Assembly (NCBI GenBank): GCA_905221605.1
Contig: CAJNDS010001224.1
Coordinates: 1,459,056 to 1,523,055 of the forward strand
Direction of reading: 5' to 3'
From: Symbiodinium natans
Lineage: Eukaryota; Sar; Dinophyceae; Suessiales; Symbiodiniaceae
DNA length: 64,000 nt
Shown: positions 57,036-64,000 of the stretch, piece after piece
Layout: every line of letters begins with the position of its first letter
Position numbering within the stretch: the first letter of the stretch is position 1
Translations under genes and position numbers: made by a program
The notes under the pieces: model-generated
What the model saw: only the letters and a program-made list of their open reading frames with translations
Told to the model about the DNA's origin: nothing
The model's database searches: none

Positions 57036-60000
57036 CAGGCCTGTATGTGCGAGGTGGTGCCCACGGTATCACCACATGCACTACCAGACGCCCTGCTTTC
57101 ACTGAGCTTCTCAACCGCATTGTCCGAGACAAATGCCCAAGTTTCGAGTTCACATCTGTGGCAGTGTGCTACAACATTCAAGCCCCTGTTCATACCGATA
57201 AGTACAACATCGGTCAGAATGCGCTGCTTCCCCTGAAGCTTCCGCGCGCAGGCGGCAATCTGTGGCTGGAGCTTAGGCAAGGCGACACAGTGCAAGGTGA
57301 CATTGCATTGCATCCTCAGCAGCGTGCAGGTGCAGTTCATGACATCGTGGGACAGCTTGTGTCGTTAAAGGCCGGGTGCCCTGTATTTTTCAATCCCAAG
57401 CACAAGCATGCAACTGAACCTTGGAAAGAAGGTGACAGGCTAGTCCTTGCTGCGTATGTGGCAGGGTCACATCACAAGGCCCGCGCTTCAGATCTCCAGC
57501 AACTGGAGGCCCTGAACTTCTCACTGCCCCCGTCCGCAGCCGCTTCCGGAACACAGTGCACCATGACGGCCCACTCTCCAAGTGAACCCCCACTCACGGC
57601 AAGTGAGCCTAAGCCACCTGCGCCTGCAAGAGCTGGAGCTCCAGCTCGTCCTCAGCACCAAGAGTCCAAGCGGGTTCGCTTTGCAGCCACGAGTCGCAGT
57701 GCAATTGCGCAGGTACTCCGACGTGTGTTGCTAATCACACTGTGCCACTCCACGGTCGCAGCCTTCATGAATGCAGGCTGGGAGCCAGTACGTCTCAGGC
57801 CACTGGAGCTGTTAAGGAGCGGCTATCATGATGTCCTCCACCGCCTGAAGGAAGGCCAATTTGATGCAGTGTGGATTGATCTCCAGGAAGCCCGGCAATT
57901 TGCCGGTCAGGAGCGTACCCACCAGGTGTGCAACCGCCTCTCTGTGATAATGTCATGGGCTCGAAGACAGTCAGTCCCAGTGTGCCTATCTGCCCTTAGG
58001 CGCACAGCTTGGACGCACCCTGCGATCCAACAACTTGTACAGACCAATAGCATGCATGTGACACACCATCGCTGGTGCGCCGCCGGAGCCAAGATACTTC
58101 AATCAGCGCCGGCAAGTTCAGTGCAGCACAGGGTATTGTCCACCTTTCCTTTGCAGGCCCATCCGTGTCGATGTTCCCCAGGCACAGAGCATGTTTTTGA
58201 TCTTGACATGGCAAAGGAATGCGGTGGTGCACGAGTGCGAGCCAAAGCCGAGGAGCAGGCCATTTCATGCATAATTCCCGCCTTAGAGGCCTCGCTTCCA
58301 GGAGGCAGGTCTCTGGGGTCCGAGGAACAGTCCGACCCATTCAGCACCGACGTGTATGTAGCATGTAAAGTGTGCGGCCTCGTCCAGCAAGGTAGTCACT
58401 GCAACGTGTGTGAATCTTCCTTAAGGGAAGAGCAGGGAGGTCAGGAATCACCTGACAAACCCGCCGCAACTTTTGTGCAACCAATCCTGGCCTCCGCAGC
58501 GCCCCCAGGATCTTCGGAAGCATATCCGACTTCTCAGAAACTTCTCCAACGTGAACGCGTAAAGCAGCAGAAAGCCTCGGGACAGCCTGAGCCCGCCAAG
58601 GCGAAACGTCGCAAAGCAGTTGAGCAGCACTTCGATGACTGCGGTGAAGACATCAGCAGCATTTGCATGCATGCCGTAGCAAGTCTGCTACATTCTGAAG
58701 CAGACTCAACCACCAGTGATGCTGAAAGGACTGCAGTCAACCAGTCTCTGCCACCACTCAATGCGACCGCATTATGGTCCAATCTTGGGAGCACTGAGCT
58801 TCCAGACACACGTGTCGGCGCCGTTCTCGCAGTCGACCTAGATGAGCTCATGACGATCCTCGCAACACCTGCGTATGCCACATGGGGCATAGAAGTCATG
58901 GAGCTTTGCGGCGGGGAAGGACTTACATCTCAGATGTGCGTCAGGCGCAGCCTCAAGGCAGGGCACAACTTCGAAATCACCACCGGCACAGATCTGACTG
59001 TGCCAGCTGTGCAGAGAACAGTGCTGGACTATGTCCGCCTCACTAAGCCGTTGGTAGTTGTCATGGCGCCCAGATGTGATCCGTTCGGGCCGCTTGGGTC
59101 ACGCAACCGCGTGATTCACCAAGCTGCATGGCAGCGGGCATATGCGCAAGCAGCGCCGCTCGCCCGTTTCTGTGGTGAGATCGCGCAAGTGCAGCAGAGC
59201 AATGGCCGCTACTATGTTGTTGAGCAACCCTATCCATCAAGCATGTATGAGGTGAGTCCTTGGCCTGACATTCGCACTCACTCGCAGTGTCAACGAGTTG
59301 TTTTCCACCAGTGTATGGTAGGTCAGGCGGTTCAAGGCGTGCCAGCAAAGAAGCCGACAGAGCTGGTAGCCAACTGTCCTGAGGTCCTTCAACCGTTTTG
59401 CAACCTCCAATGCGATGGCCAGCATGAACATGCTTCATTGCTTGGCAGTCAAGCAAAAGGCACTCAGCGCTGGACTCCAAAGATGTGTAGGCTGCTAGCG
59501 TACGGCATTGAGCAGCTAGTCCGACGCCTTTCCACAGCTTCCGGTGCCCAGGCTAGCTACCCCTCAGTAGCAAGCGGCACCACTGATGCAGGAGAAAAGC
59601 TTGTGCCAGAAGCATGGCGTAAATGCAAAGGCTGCCTGTGGAGGTTGAACCGGTGGGATGAAATGCACAGTAGGATCAGAGGTGAGTGCAAATATCCAGA
59701 TGACGAAACCATAAAATTTGAATGTCCGGGTTGCAAGAATCGCAAGCCAAGACACGATGAATCGCACACTTTCGGCCCGGACTGCAAGCATGCTGTGACC
59801 ATACCGCGCAAGTCGGCCAAGCAGCGGCGACCTTTTGGCCGAGTACCAGCGCGGGGAGAGCCGACCTCAGGTATCCCAGCTTCCAAGCTAGGAATCCATG
59901 ATGAACAGAAAGCTGAGGAGGCCACGGCCAGCGAACCATCAAGCAGTCACCGAGGACCTCAACCCATCCATGAGGATGATGACGCAGCATCATCGCTTGA

Positions 60001-61447
60001 GCTTCCAGCAATGCGTCCCGGTGACGAGCCAGACCAGGACGACAAGCAAGGTGAACCCAGGCGCAGAGGCCCTGATGTCGTGCCGCGTGAGCGCAGGACA
60101 TGGCGTGATGCAGCAGTCCAGCCTCCAGCGCCCGCTGACTGGGGAGCTTTCGATGTCCAAGCCACGCTCCGAGGCTTAAGGCATGGTGACGAAGCAGCAA
60201 GACGTCGTCTGCTGCGAAAGCTTCACCTGCGATGGTTCCATTGCAGCACAGACAAGATGAAGCAACTGCTCCGAACAGCAGGCCTCAGCAATGAAGTCCT
60301 TGACCTTGTAGACTCTATCTGCGACACTTGCAAGGTGTGCCGCCACTGGGCACGCCCCAGCTCAGATGTCCGTGCAAGCAGTCGGATGGTTATAGGCTTC
60401 AACATAGAAGTAGAGGGTGATCTCATGTTCTTCCGGCATAAAGGCAGCCAGTGCATACTTCTTGTGCTCACTGACAGGGGAGTCCGTTGGACAGCTGTTG
60501 CCCCTATCCCGAACCGCTCAACTTCAACCATTCTGTCTGCGCTTGACAAGGTGTGGATGGCCGTCTTTGGGCCAATGCAGATCCTCATTTTCGATGGCGA
60601 GCATGCGCTAGATGATGAGGAATCCACCATGTACTTCCAAATGAAAGGCGTCACCAAAAGGACGGCAGCCCCGCATCAGCACACCAGAATTGTTGATCGA
60701 AAGATCGCAGTCTTAAGGGATTCCCTGCACAAAATGGTCACTCAATTAGATGAGGAAGGCCTTCAGCTTCCCCTAGAGCGCATCGTGTGCGACTGCGTGT
60801 ATGCACTAAATGCCCTAACCAGCATCAACGGGAGATCGCCTTATGAGGCGGTGTTGGGTCGAACTCCTGCTTTGTTGCCGTCAGATGACATGCTGCTAAG
60901 CGACGGTGTCCCCGACATTTTCTCCCGTCACACTCACCGTCTCCGTGAAATTGCAGTGCAAGCAATTGCTGAGGGCACAGCAAGGGAGAGAATTAAGCGA
61001 GCCACTCACACTCAAACCAAGCCCGCAGGTTTGGAATTTCAGTTCGAGCTGGGCCAATCAGTTGACTACTGGCGTGAGCCTCAGCACAAAGAGGCCAGTG
61101 GATGGCGTGGCCCAGCCGTGATCGCAGACTTGACACGCTTGGAACATGGCAGGGTCGGAGTCCGCACATCAACTGATCAGGTGCTGACATGTAGATTGCA
61201 GGATGTTAGACCCAGCCTGGCATTCCTCTCAGAAGAATTAGCTGCGTATTTTGGCGCAGATGATCATGTGGCTCCAGCAGGCAGTCAAGCGAATCACGCT
61301 CAGCAAGTCGTGCAGCAGTTCGTTGATGATCTTAAGCCAAACACGGTTGTAATGCTGAAGGGCTGTGGTTGGAGACGCCGCAAACTGCCGAACATCGCAC
61401 GATATATCAGGCCAGTATGTATATCGCAGAAACCGTTTTTCAGATGA
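56936..61447 (+). CDS. pol: Copia Pol: dioxygenase-like, methyltransferase-like and integrase domains
   Basis: The frame is open from 56936, lies -1 to gag, and overlaps it by 100 bases. Using codon numbers from 57047: HTD at 49-51, H121 and R131 form an HxD...H...R set of a 2-oxoglutarate/Fe(II) dioxygenase fold, with GGNLWLEL between. Zinc-ribbon-like CKVCG...CNVC lies near 443-458. Residues 613-770 resemble a C5-methyltransferase fold (VMELCGGEG, then APRCDPFG at 674-681, then YVVEQP). A second CxxC cluster follows (KCKGC...CPGC). The integrase has an H-x4-H...CDTC zinc module and core D1125 and D1183. The expected glutamate position reads V-D-R (D1217), so catalysis may be impaired. The frame stops at 61447 before any reverse transcriptase. 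Confidence 0.82.
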   Translation, partial: VCSRSRAQNHEARSRGSQECRAFGATPGGSSAVTGLYVRGGAHGITTCTTRRPAFTELLNRIVRDKCPSFEFTSVAVCYNIQAPVHTDKYNIGQNALLPLKLPRAGGNLWLELRQGDTVQGDIALHPQQRAGAVHDIVGQLVSLKAGCPVFFNPKHKHATEPWKEGDRLVLAAYVAGSHHKARASDLQQLEALNFSLPPSAAASGTQCTMTAHSPSEPPLTASEPKPPAPARAGAPARPQHQESKRVRFAATSRSAIAQVLRRVLLITLCHSTVAAFMNAGWEPVRLRPLELLRSGYHDVLHRLKEGQFDAVWIDLQEARQFAGQERTHQVCNRLSVIMSWARRQSVPVCLSALRRTAWTHPAIQQLVQTNSMHVTHHRWCAAGAKILQSAPASSVQHRVLSTFPLQAHPCRCSPGTEHVFDLDMAKECGGARVRAKAEEQAISCIIPALEASLPGGRSLGSEEQSDPFSTDVYVACKVCGLVQQGSHCNVCESSLREEQGGQESPDKPAATFVQPILASAAPPGSSEAYPTSQKLLQRERVKQQKASGQPEPAKAKRRKAVEQHFDDCGEDISSICMHAVASLLHSEADSTTSDAERTAVNQSLPPLNATALWSNLGSTELPDTRVGAVLAVDLDELMTILATPAYATWGIEVMELCGGEGLTSQMCVRRSLKAGHNFEITTGTDLTVPAVQRTVLDYVRLTKPLVVVMAPRCDPFGPLGSRNRVIHQAAWQRAYAQAAPLARFCGEIAQVQQSNGRYYVVEQPYPSSMYEVSPWPDIRTHSQCQRVVFHQCMVGQAVQGVPAKKPTELVANCPEVLQPFCNLQCDGQHEHASLLGSQAKGTQRWTPKMCRLLAYGIEQLVRRLSTASGAQASYPSVASGTTDAGEKLVPEAWRKCKGCLWRLNRWDEMHSRIRGECKYPDDETIKFECPGCKNRKPRHDESHTFGPDCKHAVTIPRKSAKQRRPFGRVPARGEPTSGIPASKLGIHDEQKAEEATASEPSSSHRGPQPIHEDDDAASSLELPAMRPGDEPDQDDKQGEPRRRGPDVVPRERRTWRDAAVQPPAPADWGAFDVQATLRGLRHGDEAARRRLLRKLHLRWFHCSTDKMKQLLRTAGLSNEVLDLVDSICDTCKVCRHWARPSSDVRASSRMVIGFNIEVEGDLMFFRHKGSQCILLVLTDRGVRWTAVAPIPNRSTSTILSALDKVWMAVFGPMQILIFDGEHALDDEESTMYFQMKGVTKRTAAPHQHTRIVDRKIAVLRDSLHKMVTQLDEEGLQLPLERIVCDCVYALNALTSINGRSPYEAVLGRTPALLPSDDMLLSDGVPDIFSRHTHRLREIAVQAIAEGTARERIKRATHTQTKPAGLEFQFELGQSVDYWREPQHKEASGWRGPAVIADLTRLEHGRVGVRTSTDQVLTCRLQDVRPSLAFLSEELAAYFGADDHVAPAGSQANHAQQVVQQFVDDLKPNTVVMLKGCGWRRRKLPNIARYIRPVCISQKPFFR

Positions 61448-62341
61448 CCTCTGTGATTGCAGTCCGACTGGCCAGGGCCATTCGCTCTCTGACTCCCCGA
61501 GAGGAGTACACCAACGCAGTGACACTGTGGTGGTTGTCGCACGGATCGCGTCAGATCAACTTCCTGCATAGCAATCTGCCTAAAGTATCAATGGTAGAGC
61601 TAGTCGGTCAGACATGGCCTGAGGTCCGGGCAATGCAGTTCCTCGGTGTCCCTGAGGAAGAAGGCTGGACCGCAACAAAGCGCTGGTCAATGCCTGAGGC
61701 TGAAGGCACACAAGCTACGGCCCAAGCTTCCCCGGACAACGACCAGGAAGCCAGTTCCGAGCATGGCCGACTCTCCACCATCCCTGAAGGTACAGAGTCC
61801 GAAGTGTCTGCGCATGTCAGCTGGGAGGATGTCCAAGCAATGTTTGGAGATGACATTGACCCCCAAGAAGCACTAGCGTACAAAGAAGCCTTCGTCGCGT
61901 GTAGTACTGAGCTAGTGTCTGTAGCTCATCACCCCACAGATGCAGCAGAGCTGAAAGAACACGTCATGAGTGAACTAGCATCAGTTCCTGAGCTGCCTCT
62001 GTCAGCGCTGCAGCTTGAACAGCCAGAAATCATGACGACAGCGAAGTTTGAGCAAGCTGCCGCTCAATGTGGACCTTGGGTTAGTTATGGACGCCAAGTC
62101 TGTGACAACAGCCGTGACCGCACCGAACGTGCGTGTGCCCGCAGAGCCATCATTGTTACTCCATGTCCTGTGGATGCGAGGTCTCTTGCAGTCAAGACGC
62201 TTGAAGGTCCTTTTCTGGTCAGACACGCGAAGTATGGTGGCTGACGCTATGACAAAGGGGGCCGTGACACGAGATCTAGTCGCAACAGCGATGTCGGGTC
62301 ATCTACAAATGGACCAGCCTTATGTGGAACAGACTTTGTAA
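61336..62341 (+). pseudogene. Degraded Pol 3' segment: integrase C-terminal remnant and RNase H tail
   Basis: Frame 1 is open from 61336 to 62244 and continues Pol after a frameshift near 61350-61400 (MTSVIAVRLARAIRSLTPRE and on); it has no ATG needed for its own start. Its acidic middle has no reverse-transcriptase motif. From about 62160, the next frame (to TAA 62339-62341) reads VLFWSDTRSMVADAMTKG, matching the end of Copia RNase H (W-x-D-T-x-x-M-x-A-D-x-x-T-K-G). The reverse transcriptase and most of RNase H are deleted, with the junction somewhere around 62085-62160. Confidence 0.75.
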
Positions 62342-62343
62342 CC

Positions 62344-62364
62344 CCAAATGTCGAAGACATTTGG
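62344..62364 (+). terminator. Perfect 9-bp hairpin after the pol stop
   Basis: CCAAATGTC, then GAA, then GACATTTGG form a perfect stem with a 3-base loop, two bases after the TAA and just before the purine-rich GGCCGAGGAA that precedes the 3' LTR. It may act in RNA folding or 3'-end formation; the role is unknown. Confidence 0.5.
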
Positions 62365-62379
62365 CCGAGGAACAGTCCG

Positions 62380-62473
62380 ACTCATTCAGCAGTCGTGCTT
62401 CAGCTGTGAGCGCTCAGGAGTAGTCAGTATTGAGAAAGAGTTCTGCCCTTCTTTGATCGATTTTATCTCTAGC
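62380..62473 (+). repeat. 3' LTR (94 bp)
   Basis: Identical to the 5' LTR except for one extra T (TTTTATCTCTAGC against TTTTACTCTAGC). It is followed by GGGCC, the same five bases that precede the 5' LTR. Confidence 0.85.
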
Positions 62474-62478
62474 GGGCC

Positions 62479-63020
62479 TTGGTTCAAACAGGTATAGGGC
62501 TTAGGGTTTTGCGGTGTAGGGCTGAGGGCAACCCTCCAGTTTGCCAACAAGCCTAATATTTGAGAAATAAGGAACAGGGCTTGAACCTCCCAGCAGAGTG
62601 TAAGGTATATCCCTCAAAACGAGGTTTCCATTATCGGTCGGGAATCCTGGGGTGTGCGGGCTCAGCTAGGATTCAAGCACGTGAGGCCACAAGGCTTGGA
62701 TTGTGGGCATAGTCGTTTGAATTGCTGCCCATCACCGGAAGTTTCAACACGCGCAGGAGGAGTCCCAATTAACCCTAAACCCTAAACCCTAAACCGTGGC
62801 TCCGATGGCAGTCAAGGGCTCATGGTGTAAGGTTTGCAGGCTGCAACCCTACCTGGGACTCTATTTACCTACAGTCTAGCAGTAACTACCCTTAACCAGT
62901 AGGTGTAACCCATAAAAAAGCTGTAGGTAAAGAGTGTCCCAGGGAACCCTAAACCCTAAACCCTAAACCTTAAACCCTAAATTCCTAAACCCTTTAAGCC
63001 CTAAGCCCCGAAAGCCCGCG
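62479..63020. other. Spacer after the Copia element
   Basis: Mostly unique sequence with a CCCTAAA tract near 62770-62795 and 62945-62990, and a foldback-like repeat at about 62860-62945 (CTCTTTACCTACAG / CTGTAGGTAAAGAG arms). No gene supported. Confidence 0.5.
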
Positions 63021-63111
63021 AAGGAGGCAAACGCCGATTGCGACTCTGGGGACCGTCCCGCCCTCAAGCGAATGCGGGAATCAAGCACCTTCCAGGATCC
63101 GGAGTACGCCC
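63021..63111 (+). CDS. Unassigned exon-like island
   Basis: The frame reads KEANADCDSGDRPALKRMRE, then SSTFQDPEYA, and ends at GCCC|GTTTAGGG, a donor made by the telomeric repeat. Its core GAATGCGGGAATCAAGCACC also occurs at about 49236, so a related fragment exists elsewhere in the window. No domain recognised. Confidence 0.4.
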
Positions 63112-64000
63112 GTTTAGGGTTTAGGGTTTAGGGTTTAGGGTTAGGGCTACTAGGACCCGGAGTAGGCCCTGATTTACTCTCTTTAGGGTTGGGGTTCCCT
63201 TATAATCCCTTTAAAACAAAAAAGGGCACCCTTGTTATTCCTAGGTTGCTCCTGGGTCTAGTTTAGGGTTTAGGGATGTTTAGGGGTTTAAGGTTTTGCA
63301 AAAAAGAGTTTGAGGGTTTAGGATGTTTTGGGTTTTGGGGTTTAGGGTTCAGGGTGGCTTTTGGGTTCAGGGTGAGGTTCCGGATGCAAAAAGGGTTTAG
63401 GATTTAGGACAGGGGCCCCCCCGCGCCCATGCTTACCAATAGTATCCTTTGCGATCACTAGGCAAACCACCAGCCAAAACACATTCTAACCATCCTAAAC
63501 CTGCACATATAGACGCACATGACTTGCATTTCTACACATATATTTTTTATTTGCTTATTTATACATACAAGCTTCTATACACATACATATGTACACTCAT
63601 AGACACACAGAGAAGCAAAACTCACCGGCCGGAACCTCGTCCCTGTCAAGCCTTCATTGCCACCTGAATCCAACGGCCTCGAGATTGGACATCCTTCACT
63701 CCAATCCTTGTTGCTCTAGGCCTAGTTTTACAGGGTTTAGGGGTTTGGGGCCATGTTTTGGACGTAGGGTTTAGGGTTTAGGGTTGCTGGAGTCGCACTC
63801 CGAAATCGTGCGTGATAGGGTTCGGCCAACCGCGACGCGAGGTTTTGAAAAGTGCAACCTGCTTCGAACTTCACAAAAGATCAATGCGAACTCTTTATAT
63901 ACCGCATGACTGTCATATGTCACGATGTTGGAGGGGTGCGTATGATGGGGGGGGAGGGGAGGGTGTGCTGGGGTCAGATCCCTGAACCCTAACCCCCGGG
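63112..64000. other. Repeat-rich end of the window
   Basis: TTTAGGG tracts at 63111-63140, 63260-63280, 63730-63785. A dispersed 115-bp family copy (ACCCGGAGTAGG...CCTGGGTCTAG) is at about 63154-63262. The piece 63430-63720 is AT-rich with a TACACATACATA run and no gene signal. Confidence 0.5.

Larger units (their letters stand above)
53374..62473 (+). mobile_element. Ty1/Copia-type LTR retrotransposon, reverse-transcriptase-deleted copy
   Basis: The element has near-identical LTRs (53374-53466 and 62380-62473), flanking GGGCC target duplications (53369-53373 and 62474-62478) and a primer binding site directly after the 5' LTR. Domain order is Gag, zinc knuckle, RING-H2, protease, dioxygenase-like, methyltransferase-like, integrase, then a degraded segment and the tail of RNase H. 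Integrase before RNase H is the Copia order. No reverse-transcriptase motif (such as Y-x-D-D) occurs between integrase and the RNase H tail, so roughly 900 residues are missing. It lies on the same strand as the other genes. The LTRs differ by one indel, so insertion was recent. Confidence 0.9.

Overview
This window looks like nuclear DNA of a dinoflagellate; the genus cannot be fixed from the sequence. The reasons are a cytosolic HSP90 with a GC-AG intron, two genes that join a ubiquitin-like N-terminus to BspA-type leucine-rich repeats, tandem near-identical gene copies, a Copia element whose Pol has the domain mix typical of dinoflagellate elements, and very abundant plant-type telomere repeats (TTTAGGG/CCCTAAA) far from any chromosome end. 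All coordinates outside the large open frames were counted by hand, and splice junctions without transcripts are inferences.

Layout. 1-6.3 kb: two tandem copies (about 4.07 kb apart) of a gene for a secreted or surface, cysteine-rich 59-residue-repeat protein. The first copy is cut by the window start. Both appear to end in a transmembrane exon reached through two small introns. 8.2-23.1 kb: a chain of short exon-like islands, all on the + strand and in the expected order, reads as the C-terminal half of a calcium-dependent protein kinase (kinase subdomains IX-XI, linker, then three EF-hand-like segments). The complete HSP90 gene (19.56-21.83 kb, same strand) lies between the second and third EF-hand islands, so it may be nested in an intron. 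22-53 kb: mostly intron-like or intergenic DNA made of TTTAGGG tracts, several families of 100-150 bp foldback (MITE-like) repeats, a 985 bp composite insertion, and scattered exon-like islands with no recognisable family. 37.5-44.7 kb: a tandem duplication carrying the two ubiquitin-like/LRR genes.

53.37-62.47 kb: one Ty1/Copia-type LTR element with short LTRs (93 and 94 bp, one indel apart), a 5-bp target duplication (GGGCC) and an initiator-Met-type primer binding site. It encodes Gag with a zinc knuckle, a RING-H2 finger, a retropepsin-like protease, a 2-oxoglutarate/Fe(II)-dioxygenase-like domain, a C5-methyltransferase-like domain and an integrase. Reverse transcriptase is absent and only the tail of RNase H remains, so this young copy was probably mobilised by enzymes from another element.

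The most unusual signal is the behaviour of the telomere-type repeats. They interrupt foldback elements and replace sequence in one paralog, form locally homogenised variant blocks, and sit directly at the edges of exon-like islands. There their own sequence supplies GT donors (G|GTTTAGGG) and AG acceptors (TTTAG|G, CCCTAAAG|). This suggests that short telomeric tracts are inserted or templated throughout this genome and take part in making or expanding introns.
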